A stretch of 64,000 bases of DNA from Alteromonadaceae bacterium XY-R5 (GTDB taxonomy: Bacteria; Pseudomonadota; Gammaproteobacteria; Enterobacterales; Alteromonadaceae): the NCBI GenBank assembly GCA_001660395.1, contig LXWE01000008.1, positions 85,421 through 149,420 of the forward strand. The letters are read 5' to 3'. Made by a program: the position numbers and the translations under genes. Shown one piece after another: positions 44,502 through 52,265 of this stretch. Within the stretch, counting starts at the first letter, position 1. Every line of letters starts with the position of its first letter. A model generated the notes under the pieces. The model did no database searches. It was not told where the DNA came from and worked only from the letters and a program-made list of their open reading frames with translations.

Positions 44502-45128
44502 ATGATTACCATTGCCGATATCGCTGCTATTTCACCCTGTGAATATTCAGAAGGATTGGGCCGAGAGCAGTTTATTGATCCGGCTATTCGAGAGCTTTGG
44601 CCGCAGATGCCGCGTATCGCGGGGCCTGCTTTTACCGTGTTCTGTCCACCTGGCGACCACTTAATGCTGCATGCTGCCATTTACCGCGCTAACCCGGGGG
44701 ATATTATCGTGGTGCAAGGTGACAGCAATTATGCTCTGGCAGGCGGTAATGTGTGCGCAATTGCGCAAAAGCGTGGCGTGGCTGGTATGGTAATTGACGG
44801 AGTCATTCGTGATTTAGCTGAAGTTCGTGAAATGGCATTTCCGGTGTTTGCCCGTGGCGTGATCCCGATCCCTGCCAAGAAAAAGCAAGTTGCGCCTTTG
44901 AACCAGCCTATTGATTGCGGTGGTGTCAGAGTCTTCCCGGGAGATTATATTATTGCCGACGAAGAGGGTATTGCCGTTGTACCTAAGTCTGAACTGGAAT
45001 CTGTTTACGCAAAAGCGAAAGCGCGCACTGATAAAGATGCCGCAATGACGCTGGAGCAATGGCAGGAAAATCATTTTGCTAACATTGAAGCTCAACTGGC
45101 CGCCGGTGGGTTTCAAGACACCCTTTAA
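44502..45128 (+). CDS. RraA-family protein, probable HMG/oxaloacetate aldolase
   Basis: A 208-residue protein of the RraA/DlpA fold. The motif GGNVCAIAQKRGVAGMVIDG followed by VIRDLAEV supplies the Gly and Arg-Asp pair seen in 4-hydroxy-4-methyl-2-oxoglutarate aldolases, which also decarboxylate oxaloacetate; true RraA regulators of RNase E are shorter (about 160) and lack this activity. GAGAGGAA precedes the ATG. No aromatic catabolic genes are near, so the physiological substrate is unclear. Confidence 0.85.
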   Translation: MITIADIAAISPCEYSEGLGREQFIDPAIRELWPQMPRIAGPAFTVFCPPGDHLMLHAAIYRANPGDIIVVQGDSNYALAGGNVCAIAQKRGVAGMVIDGVIRDLAEVREMAFPVFARGVIPIPAKKKQVAPLNQPIDCGGVRVFPGDYIIADEEGIAVVPKSELESVYAKAKARTDKDAAMTLEQWQENHFANIEAQLAAGGFQDTL

Positions 45129-45152
45129 CGTTTTAAAAATATAGTTGTTTTA

Positions 45153-46991
45153 ATGTTTTCATTTTTTGAAGGCCTGACCCGGCCATTTTCAGATGCCGCT
45201 GTACGGCAACCACCTAAAGGCCTGGTGGCCTTTTGTTTGTACTTTAGCCGAGGCATGTTACCAGCGGTATTGTGCGTATCGGCTCTGGCAGCCTCAGTCG
45301 CTATGCTGGAAGTTTCGCTGTTTGCGTATTTAGGCAATATGGTGGATTGGTTTACTCAGCGCGATCCGGCGACATTTCTCGAAGAAGAAAAGACCAGTCT
45401 GATCTGGATGGGGTTAGTGGTACTGGTGCTGCTGCCTTGTTTGGTGGTGCTGCAATCTTTGTTAAGCCATCAGTCATTGCTTGGCAATTTCCCGATGAAT
45501 ATTCGCTGGCAGGCCCACCGATATTTGATGGGCCAAAGTCTGAGCTTCTTCCAGAATGAGTTTGCCGGACGTATCGCCACAAAAGTTATGCAAACCGCAC
45601 TGGCCGTGCGTGAAAGCGTGATGAAACTGCTCGACATACTGGTGTATGTGAGTGTTTATTTTATCAGTGTGTTTGTACTGATTTTTACCACTGACTGGCG
45701 TCTGGCGATGCCACTGCTGGTGTGGCTCGGTTTATATATCATCATATTACGAGTAATGATCCCCAAATTGCGGGATGTATCATCAGCTCAGGCGGATGCA
45801 CGCTCACTAATGACAGGGCGTATTGTCGACAGTTATACCAATATCACAACGGTAAAACTGTTTTCGCACACCAGCCGCGAAGAGCAGTATGCCAGACAGG
45901 GAATGGACGCGTTCTTGCAAACCGTTTATCCGCAGATGCGCTTGGTAACTGTACTGAATGGTCTGGTTTGGTTTAGTAATGCTCTGTTGGTGTTTTCCGT
46001 GGCAGCACTGGCGATTTATCTTTGGATCAATTCTCTGGCCAGCCCCGGAGAAATTGCTGTCGCCGTTAGCCTGTGTTTGCGTTTAAACGGTATGTCTCAA
46101 TGGATCATGTGGGAAGTCGCGGCTTTATTTGAAAATATTGGTACCGTTCAGGATGGCATCAATACACTGTCGACGCCCTTGGACGTGCAGGATAACGCAG
46201 ACGCCAAGCCTATGCAGATCAAAGGCGGCGCCATAAGCTTTGAGCAAGTGAACTTCCAGTATCCAGGACAGCTTGCAACAAAAACAGTGTTTGATAATTT
46301 AAGTATCGATATAAAGGCCGGTGAAAAAGTCGGACTTGTTGGTCGTTCCGGTGCGGGTAAATCGACGCTGGTGAATTTGCTTCTGCGTTTCTACGATATC
46401 GAAAGTGGGCGTATTTTGATTGACGGTCAGGATATCCGTGAGGTGACACAGGAAAGCTTGCGCAGCCATATCAGTATGGTGACGCAGGACACTTCGTTGC
46501 TTCACCGTTCGGTGCGTGAGAACATTTTGTATGGTCGTCCTCAGGCGTCAGAGCAGGCCATGATTCAGGCCGCCAAACAGGCTGAAGCTCACGAATTCAT
46601 ATTGGGCTTAGAAGATGCTAATGGTCATACTGGTTACGATGTGCAGGTAGGCGAACGCGGGGTTAAGCTATCTGGTGGACAGCGCCAACGCATAGCCATT
46701 GCTCGGGTAATGCTCAAGGATGCCCCTATCCTGATTTTGGATGAAGCGACCTCTGCGTTAGATTCCGAAGTGGAATCCGCCATTCAGCACTGTCTGAATC
46801 AGATTATGGAGAATAAAACGGTTCTTGCCATTGCGCACCGTTTGTCGACGATTGCGCAGATGGACAGACTACTGGTGCTGGACGAAGGGCGCATTGTTGA
46901 ATCTGGCACCCATGATGAGTTGCTCAAACTGGGCGGCATTTACGCTAAGCTCTGGGCGCATCAGACCGGTGGCTTTATTGGTACCGAGTAA
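45153..46991 (+). CDS. ABC exporter, fused permease and ATPase
   Basis: A 612-residue half-transporter with six membrane helices at about 20-330 followed by a nucleotide-binding domain. Walker A GRSGAGKST, signature LSGGQRQRIA, Walker B ILILDEATSALD and the H-loop AHRLSTI are intact, so it should work as a homodimeric exporter of the MsbA/lipid-drug type. The substrate is unknown. It starts 24 bases after the RraA-like gene and ends at a strong terminator that runs into the 3' end of the opposing gene. Confidence 0.9.
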   Translation: MFSFFEGLTRPFSDAAVRQPPKGLVAFCLYFSRGMLPAVLCVSALAASVAMLEVSLFAYLGNMVDWFTQRDPATFLEEEKTSLIWMGLVVLVLLPCLVVLQSLLSHQSLLGNFPMNIRWQAHRYLMGQSLSFFQNEFAGRIATKVMQTALAVRESVMKLLDILVYVSVYFISVFVLIFTTDWRLAMPLLVWLGLYIIILRVMIPKLRDVSSAQADARSLMTGRIVDSYTNITTVKLFSHTSREEQYARQGMDAFLQTVYPQMRLVTVLNGLVWFSNALLVFSVAALAIYLWINSLASPGEIAVAVSLCLRLNGMSQWIMWEVAALFENIGTVQDGINTLSTPLDVQDNADAKPMQIKGGAISFEQVNFQYPGQLATKTVFDNLSIDIKAGEKVGLVGRSGAGKSTLVNLLLRFYDIESGRILIDGQDIREVTQESLRSHISMVTQDTSLLHRSVRENILYGRPQASEQAMIQAAKQAEAHEFILGLEDANGHTGYDVQVGERGVKLSGGQRQRIAIARVMLKDAPILILDEATSALDSEVESAIQHCLNQIMENKTVLAIAHRLSTIAQMDRLLVLDEGRIVESGTHDELLKLGGIYAKLWAHQTGGFIGTE

Positions 46992-47014
46992 TCTTAGGTC
47001 GCCTGAATAAATTG

Positions 47015-47047
47015 AACGCGCTGAAGTTTACTCTTCGGCGCGTTTTT
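47015..47047 (+). terminator. Terminator of the ABC exporter gene, overlapping the SIP gene 3' end
   Basis: AACGCGCTGAAG (47015-47026) pairs with CTTCGGCGCGTT (47033-47044) with one G-U pair and is followed by a T5 run. The right half encodes the last codons of the opposite-strand SIP gene. Confidence 0.85.
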
Positions 47048-47807
47048 GTATCTGGTGCTGATCTTCTGTCAGACCGATCTTCCAGTAAGGGCTAATATAC
47101 ATATCGCGTTTGCCTATTTCTTTATCCTCATTAAGATACTGCCTGACTTCTCGCAGACTGGTGCCTTCACCAACAATGAAGATACCTGGTGTTCCATCTT
47201 GCCAGGCGAGGGTTTTTATCGTTTCCGTAATCTGGTGGCTCATCTTTTCAGGATGGGCGTGTACCTTCCAAATCACGTCTATTCCGGCAGGAAAATTAAG
47301 GATTTGCTTGTCTGCTTCGCTGGTGATTTCAAAAATCGCGTAGCCAACTGCATCCGCCGGTAATCCTTCAATGACGGCCGCTGCAGCAGCAATGCCACTC
47401 ATATCCGCTGCAAATAAATACCATTGGGCATCTGGATGCAGTGGCTTTAATGGACCTGGACCGGCAAAACCCACCTGTTGGCCAACCTTGGCCTGACTTG
47501 CCCAACTGGCAGCGGGGCCTGGATTATCGTCATGCATTGCAAAATCGACACTAATACGGCAGGTTTTAGGCTCAAACGCTCTTACGGTATAGGTGCGAAC
47601 GATAAAATGGTTAGGATTTCGAAAGTCGTCTAAATGACTCAGCGCATCGGCGTGCTGAGGCAATAGCAGTTTAAAATTGGCACCCAAGCAGTTTGTCGGG
47701 TCGACCTGATCAAATTCAGGCGATTCGAACACGATGCGGCGCATGTTGGGAGTCAGGTCTGATACCTGACATACTGTGGCGACTTTGGGTTTGCGTCTTG
47801 GCTGCAT
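47028..47807 (-). CDS. Siderophore-interacting protein (ViuB-type ferric reductase)
   Basis: A 259-residue flavin reductase that releases iron from imported ferric siderophores in the cytoplasm. The FAD part at about 10-125 includes RTYTVRAF and FAMHDDNPGPAASWA; the NAD(P)H part follows (YLFAADMSGIAAAAAVIEGL; FIVGEGTSLREVRQYL). The gene overlaps an upstream ribbon-helix-helix gene by one base. No siderophore receptor or synthesis genes are nearby and no Fur box is evident before the operon. Confidence 0.9.
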   Translation of the reverse strand: MQPRRKPKVATVCQVSDLTPNMRRIVFESPEFDQVDPTNCLGANFKLLLPQHADALSHLDDFRNPNHFIVRTYTVRAFEPKTCRISVDFAMHDDNPGPAASWASQAKVGQQVGFAGPGPLKPLHPDAQWYLFAADMSGIAAAAAVIEGLPADAVGYAIFEITSEADKQILNFPAGIDVIWKVHAHPEKMSHQITETIKTLAWQDGTPGIFIVGEGTSLREVRQYLNEDKEIGKRDMYISPYWKIGLTEDQHQIQKRAEE

Positions 47808-48073
47808 TAATTGTTCTCCAATTGTTGGATTCGTTGCTCAAGGGTGTGCAGGCGCTTCTCCATACTATCCATGCGCAGCATGGCGGGATGCTGGTGAGTG
47901 CCGCCTTTGCGTTTACTCATATGTCTGCTGACAAGACGTTTTACTACGGTACCCATTGAGACTTCAGTTTCCAGATCGGCTTCCATTTCCGCTTTTATTT
48001 CATTCAGAAAAGCGATTTGTTCTTCACTCAGGCGCACAGATATAACTTGACTGCCTGTATTTGCTTTACTCAT
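47807..48073 (-). CDS. Ribbon-helix-helix regulator upstream of the SIP gene
   Basis: An 88-residue DNA-binding protein. The N-terminal RHH core is visible (SQVISVRLSEEQIAFLNEIK), followed by a helical extension and a C-terminal coiled coil (MEKRLHTLEQRIQQLENN). Its stop overlaps the SIP start by one base. Two copies of TGTATACATT lie 17-44 bases upstream of its start, which suggests cooperative autorepression in the manner of MetJ/Arc proteins. The signal it responds to is unknown. Confidence 0.8.
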   Translation of the reverse strand: MSKANTGSQVISVRLSEEQIAFLNEIKAEMEADLETEVSMGTVVKRLVSRHMSKRKGGTHQHPAMLRMDSMEKRLHTLEQRIQQLENN

Positions 48074-48089
48074 TTATCATTACCTCTTT

Positions 48090-48117
48090 TGTATACATTG
48101 TAATTTATGTATACATT
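48090..48117 (-). promoter_or_regulatory. Tandem TGTATACATT operators of the RHH-SIP operon
   Basis: Two identical TGTATACATT copies (48090-48099 and 48108-48117) have centres 18 bp apart. Each contains the 8-bp palindrome TGTATACA, and the pair also forms a larger inverted repeat. Tandem palindromic sites are typical for RHH repressors. Confidence 0.75.
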
Positions 48118-48230
48118 TTAAGTTTGTCAAAATAAAGCTGATCAATTTGCGACCAATGTCGGGTTGTAGCGAGATGAATCGCGGATTAGGTAAGTGAATC
48201 ACCCTTATGTGGGAAACCAGCATGCACGGC

Positions 48231-48258
48231 TTGTATAAGCTGCCTTTATGGGTATAAT
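48231..48258 (+). promoter_or_regulatory. Promoter of tRNA-Trp-secE-nusG
   Basis: TTGTAT (48231-48236) and a perfect TATAAT (48253-48258) are separated by 16 bases, about 100 bases before the tRNA. A GCCACCCGCC stretch follows, resembling a stringent discriminator region. Confidence 0.7.
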
Positions 48259-48356
48259 ACGCCACCCGCCTTTTATATGACTCTTAGTTTTCCTCCACAT
48301 AAAAACAAGAATCGTAGCGGGATTAAGTTCACCTGCTTAGGCAGGTAAACGGCATT

Positions 48357-48433
48357 AGGGGTGTAGTTCCAATTGGTAGAACAGCGGTCTCCAAAACCGA
48401 TGGTTGGGGGTTCGAGTCCCTCCACCCCTGCCA
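48357..48433 (+). tRNA. tRNA-Trp(CCA)
   Basis: The acceptor arms AGGGGTG and CACCCCT pair fully, the anticodon loop reads CTCCAAA giving anticodon CCA, the T-loop is TTCGAGT and the 3' CCA is encoded. It lies directly upstream of secE, as in many gammaproteobacteria. A small hairpin (48331-48346) precedes it and may mark 5' processing. Confidence 0.97.
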
Positions 48434-48521
48434 CTTATAGCTGGCACATCATAAGATTTGTAGGGCAATTCCAGGAATCGGAATTGTGAAGCAGCGGTTT
48501 GCGCAAAGATTAGGTAGAAGC

Positions 48522-48899
48522 ATGAGCGAAAAAACTGAAAATTCATCCAATTCATTGGAATTGCTCAAATGGTTGGTTGTATTCGGCCTCCTGGGCGGTG
48601 TAGTCACTGCAAATAGTATTTATGGCGATGTTTCTGTGCTGATTCGTGCACTGGGCGCTGTCGTTGTAATTGCTGTTGCTGGATTCGTAGCAGCCAAGAC
48701 TGCTAAAGGTGCAGCGTTTTTAGGTTTTGCTCGTGAAGCTCGTACTGAAGTGCGCAAAGTCGTTTGGCCAAGCCGTCAGGAAGCGACTCAAACAACCATC
48801 ATCGTATTGGTTGCTACACTTATCATGTCTCTGGTCCTGTGGGGCTTAGATGGCATCATCGTACGCATTGTTTCCTTTATCACAGGCTTGGGGATCTAA
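48522..48899 (+). CDS. secE: Preprotein translocase subunit SecE
   Basis: SecE stabilises SecY in the inner-membrane Sec translocon. The 125-residue protein has three membrane helices (about 14-32, 40-60 and 93-117) like E. coli SecE, and the essential amphipathic segment EARTEVRKVVWPSRQE. The chosen ATG (MSEKTEN) gives the normal length. nusG begins three bases after the stop codon. Confidence 0.96.
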   Translation: MSEKTENSSNSLELLKWLVVFGLLGGVVTANSIYGDVSVLIRALGAVVVIAVAGFVAAKTAKGAAFLGFAREARTEVRKVVWPSRQEATQTTIIVLVATLIMSLVLWGLDGIIVRIVSFITGLGI

Positions 48900-48902
48900 T
48901 TC

Positions 48903-49439
48903 ATGGCTGATAAAAAATGGTACGTGGTTCAAGCTTTCTCTGGCTATGAAGGTCGCGTTCAAAAAACCCTGAAAGAACATATTAAAATGTACGGCATGGA
49001 AGATTACTTCGGTGAGATTCTGGTTCCTACTGAAGAAGTAGTTGAAATGCGTGCCGGACAAAAGCGTAAGAGTGAACGCAAATTTTTCCCTGGCTACGTT
49101 TTAGTAGAAATGGAAATGAATGAGCAATCATGGCACTTAGTTAAGAGTGTGCCGCGTGTACTTGGCTTTATCGGCGGTACATCTGACCGTCCTGCGCCTA
49201 TCAGCAAAAAAGAAGCAGATGCGATTCTTAATCGTCTGCAGGAATCTGTTGATAAGCCGAAACCTAAAACGTTGTTTGAGCCAGGTGAAGTGGTCCGTGT
49301 TAACGATGGTCCATTTGCTGACTTTAACGGTGTGGTTGAAGAAGTTGATTATGAGAAGAGCCGCTTGAAAGTATCGGTTTTGATCTTCGGTCGTTCAACA
49401 CCGGTAGAACTCGAATTCGGTCAGGTAGAAAAAGCCTAA
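48903..49439 (+). CDS. nusG: Transcription termination/antitermination protein NusG
   Basis: NusG binds RNA polymerase, aids elongation, and links to Rho or the ribosome. The 178-residue protein has the NGN domain ([31 protein letters not shown]) and a C-terminal KOW domain ([19 protein letters not shown]). It is co-transcribed with secE; a hairpin follows at 49467-49491. Confidence 0.97.
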   Translation: MADKKWYVVQAFSGYEGRVQKTLKEHIKMYGMEDYFGEILVPTEEVVEMRAGQKRKSERKFFPGYVLVEMEMNEQSWHLVKSVPRVLGFIGGTSDRPAPISKKEADAILNRLQESVDKPKPKTLFEPGEVVRVNDGPFADFNGVVEEVDYEKSRLKVSVLIFGRSTPVELEFGQVEKA

Positions 49440-49466
49440 GCTTTTACTGCAACATCCTGAATTTAT

Positions 49467-49491
49467 CGAAAACGCGCATCGCGCGTTTTCG
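49467..49491. terminator. Hairpin after nusG
   Basis: CGAAAACGCG (49467-49476) and CGCGTTTTCG (49482-49491) form a perfect ten-pair stem with a 5-base loop. The T run is within the stem, so it probably terminates most secE-nusG transcripts before the rplK promoter. Confidence 0.7.
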
Positions 49492-49550
49492 TACATCTGG
49501 CAATCACCTCGGCAAAACGGAAAATTCCGCTTAAAAAGCCAACAGTGGTC

Positions 49551-49579
49551 TTGTCAAACCAGAGAGGGTCGTCTATAAT
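49551..49579 (+). promoter_or_regulatory. Strong promoter of the rplKAJL-rpoBC cluster
   Basis: TTGTCA (49551-49556), 17 bases, TATAAT (49574-49579), followed by CGCGCCCC as a GC-rich discriminator. The leader of about 80 bases before rplK is where ribosomal protein L1 is known to repress its own operon in E. coli. Confidence 0.85.
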
Positions 49580-49667
49580 TCGCGCCCCTTTTTATAGAAC
49601 GGGGAGCCGTTTGAGCAAGCATTCTCGATGTTTGCGAGGCGTTATAACCCATAAATGAGAGTATATT

Positions 49668-50096
49668 ATGGCTAAAAAAGTCACACGCGTTATCAAGCTG
49701 CAAGTAGCAGCTGGCGCAGCTAACCCTAGCCCTCCTGTAGGTCCGGCTCTGGGTTCTGCTGGTGTAAACATCATGGAATTCTGTAAAGCGTTCAACGCCA
49801 AAACAGATAGCCTGGAAAAAGGTGCACCAGTTCCAGTAGAAATTACGGTTTATGAAGACCGTTCTTTCACGTTCATCACCAAAACTCCTCCTGCTTCTTT
49901 CTTGTTGAAGAAAGCTGCTGGCATCAAGAGTGGTTCTGGCCGTCCTAACACTGAGAAAGTGGGTAAAGTGACGCGCGCGCAATTAGAAGAAATTGCGAAA
50001 ACTAAAGAACCAGACCTGACTGCGTCTGATCTGGATGCTGCAGTTCGTACCATCGCTGGCTCTGCGCGCAGCATGGGCTTAGTGGTAGAGGACTAA
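49668..50096 (+). CDS. rplK: 50S ribosomal protein L11
   Basis: L11 forms the stalk base of the 50S subunit and is needed for RelA activation. The 142-residue protein shows the signatures [17 protein letters not shown] and [12 protein letters not shown]. rplA starts four bases after its stop. Confidence 0.98.
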   Translation: MAKKVTRVIKLQVAAGAANPSPPVGPALGSAGVNIMEFCKAFNAKTDSLEKGAPVPVEITVYEDRSFTFITKTPPASFLLKKAAGIKSGSGRPNTEKVGKVTRAQLEEIAKTKEPDLTASDLDAAVRTIAGSARSMGLVVED

Positions 50097-50100
50097 TACG

Positions 50101-50796
50101 ATGGCAAAACTGACTAAGCGTATGCGCACTATCCGTGAAAAGGTAGATGCGACTAAAGAATATGAAATCAACGAAGCCGTTGCTTTGTTGAAAGAACTGG
50201 CTACCGCTAAGTTCGCTGAAAGCATCGACGTTGCCGTTAAATTGGGTATTGATGCACGTAAATCTGACCAAAACGTTCGTGGTGCAACTGTACTGCCAAA
50301 CGGTACTGGTAAAGACGTTCGCGTTGCAGTATTTACTCAAGGCGCTAATGCAGAAGCAGCTAAAGCAGCTGGTGCTGATATCGTTGGTATGGAAGACCTG
50401 GCTGAGCAAGTCAAGAAAGGCGAAATGAACTTCGACGTGGTTGTTGCTTCTCCTGATGCAATGCGCGTTGTTGGTATGCTGGGTCAAATCCTGGGTCCAC
50501 GTGGCCTGATGCCAAACCCTAAGACTGGTACTGTTACTCCTGATGTTGCGACGGCAGTTAAAAATGCTAAAGCTGGTCAGGTTCGTTACCGTAACGACAA
50601 GAACGGTATCATTCACGCTAGCATCGGTAAGATCGCTTTTGAACCAGCTCAGATCCAACAAAACCTGGAAGCTCTGCTGGACGCGCTGAAAAAGGCTAAG
50701 CCTTCTTCTGCCAAAGGTACTTACATCAAGAAAGTTAGCCTGAGCACCACTATGGGCGCAGGTGTAGCTGTCGACCAGACTAGCCTGAACGGCTAA
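50101..50796 (+). CDS. rplA: 50S ribosomal protein L1
   Basis: L1 forms the mobile stalk near the E site and represses translation of its own mRNA. Its 231 residues and the motifs [15 protein letters not shown] and [15 protein letters not shown] are typical. Confidence 0.98.
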   Translation: MAKLTKRMRTIREKVDATKEYEINEAVALLKELATAKFAESIDVAVKLGIDARKSDQNVRGATVLPNGTGKDVRVAVFTQGANAEAAKAAGADIVGMEDLAEQVKKGEMNFDVVVASPDAMRVVGMLGQILGPRGLMPNPKTGTVTPDVATAVKNAKAGQVRYRNDKNGIIHASIGKIAFEPAQIQQNLEALLDALKKAKPSSAKGTYIKKVSLSTTMGAGVAVDQTSLNG

Positions 50797-50804
50797 GTTT
50801 GTTG

Positions 50805-51057
50805 TCGCCTGCTGTAGGCGGGCGATTTTATGGTTTATGGGTTGGAGCCATTGCGTAAGCAATTGGCTTCCGTCCAAGACCGCAGGCGCATTCCGGATTT
50901 ATCTGAGAATGCTTAATCGACAAGCCTGCGCAGACGGTGCAGACCCCAGAAGAATTTAGATTCTCTGGTTTCTCACCGTAAATCGCGAGTCGGTATTTTT
51001 ACCGGCTATGTGTAGGAAACCAGACGTAAGTCTGGATGAACCAGGAGTTAAGAGCCA
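50805..51057 (+). promoter_or_regulatory. L10-leader region of rplJL
   Basis: This 250-base spacer starts with a hairpin (CGCCT-gctgt-AGGCG, 50806-50820) and continues with several stems, including CCAGACGTAAGTCTGG just before rplJ. In gammaproteobacteria this position holds the structured leader bound by the L10-L12 complex to limit rplJL translation. The assignment is by position and visible stems. Confidence 0.65.
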
Positions 51058-51552
51058 ATGGCTATTAAGCTTGAAGACAAAAAAGCAATTGTTGCTGAAG
51101 TCAACGAAGCTGCCAGCGGTGCTTTATCTGCGGTAGTCGCAGACGCTCGTGGTGTCGCTGTAGGCAAAATCACAACTCTGCGTAAGCAGGCTCGTGAAGC
51201 CGGTGTATGGATGAAAGTTGTCCGTAACACTCTGGCACGCCGTGCAGTAGATGGCACTGAATTCGAGTGTCTGAAAGACGTATTCGTAGGCCCGACTGTT
51301 ATTGCCTTTTCTAAAGAGCACCCAGGTGCTGCTGCGCGTATCTTCAAAGATTTCGCGAAAGACAATAAAGATTTCGAGCTGAAAGGTGCGGCTTTCAATG
51401 GCGAAACCGTTGACTTCGAACTGCTTGCCTCGTTGCCAACATACGACGAAGCAATTGCACGTTTGATGAGCACAATGAAAGAAGCTGCAGCTGGCAAACT
51501 TGTTCGCACTATTGCTGCGGTTCGCGACCAGAAAGAAGAGCAAGCTGCCTAA
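51058..51552 (+). CDS. rplJ: 50S ribosomal protein L10
   Basis: L10 anchors the L7/L12 dimers at the ribosomal stalk. The 164-residue length and the sequence [20 protein letters not shown] and [19 protein letters not shown] fit. AGGAG precedes the ATG. Confidence 0.98.
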   Translation: MAIKLEDKKAIVAEVNEAASGALSAVVADARGVAVGKITTLRKQAREAGVWMKVVRNTLARRAVDGTEFECLKDVFVGPTVIAFSKEHPGAAARIFKDFAKDNKDFELKGAAFNGETVDFELLASLPTYDEAIARLMSTMKEAAAGKLVRTIAAVRDQKEEQAA

Positions 51553-51616
51553 TTTTATTGGCCGCTTGATTAAAAGTTTAATCGGGAATAATCCCCTTAA
51601 TTTAGGAATCTGAGAA

Positions 51617-51982
51617 ATGTCAGTGACTAAAGATCAAATCATCGACGCTATCGCTGAAATGTCTGTAATGGACGTTGTTGAGCTGGTAGCTGCAATGGAA
51701 GAAAAATTCGGTGTATCTGCTGCTGCCGCTGTAGCTGTTGCTGCTGGCCCAGCTGCTGCCGTTGAAGAACAAACTGAGTTCGACGTAGTTCTGGCTGAAG
51801 TTGGTGCTAACAAAGTTGCTGTTATCAAAGCAGTACGTGGCGCAACTGGCCTAGGCCTGAAAGAAGCTAAAGAAGCAGTAGAAGCTGCTCCTAAAGCTAT
51901 CAAAGAAGGCGTGACTAAAGATGAAGCTGAAGCACTGAAGAAAGAGCTTGAAGAAGCTGGTGCCAAGGTTGAAATCAAGTAA
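51617..51982 (+). CDS. rplL: 50S ribosomal protein L7/L12
   Basis: L12 is the multi-copy acidic stalk protein that recruits translation GTPases. The 121 residues include the N-terminal dimer region, an Ala/Val-rich hinge, and the C-terminal factor-binding domain ([20 protein letters not shown]). Confidence 0.98.
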   Translation: MSVTKDQIIDAIAEMSVMDVVELVAAMEEKFGVSAAAAVAVAAGPAAAVEEQTEFDVVLAEVGANKVAVIKAVRGATGLGLKEAKEAVEAAPKAIKEGVTKDEAEALKKELEEAGAKVEIK

Positions 51983-52017
51983 TCTGTCTATCGATAGATT
52001 ACCGCCTGAATAAGGCA

Positions 52018-52050
52018 AAGGCTGGTGATTATTCAATCACCAGCCTTTTT
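52018..52050 (+). terminator. Attenuator between rplL and rpoB
   Basis: GGCTGGTGATT (52020-52030), ATTC, AATCACCAGCC (52035-52045) then T5 is a complete intrinsic terminator. Partial read-through at this site sets the lower level of rpoBC relative to ribosomal proteins, as known in E. coli. Confidence 0.9.
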
Positions 52051-52265
52051 GCGCTGTAGGATCACGCAATTTCACCCTTTGTTGTGAGTCCGCATTTATC
52101 AGCGCTATGCAAATAAAAACAGCTTAAAACCAGTAAGTTAGCTAAGACTTTTGGCTTTTTTGATGTATGCTTGTTTTTTATGCATCTGCAAAAGGGTGCT
52201 GGAAGTTTGCCGATAGCTACGTCTGTCAGGCAAGTTGGGTCAAAAATCAGCAGGCTGAGGAACCC

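Noticed and set aside
51634..51978. Long minus-strand frame opposite rplL
   Set aside because: It is the complement of the Ala-rich rplL codons; shadow frames like this also occur opposite rpoB and rplA and have no independent support.
52167..52265. Upstream extension of RpoB by 33 codons
   Set aside because: The extension has no conserved residues and lacks a ribosome site; [16 protein letters not shown] is the normal family start.
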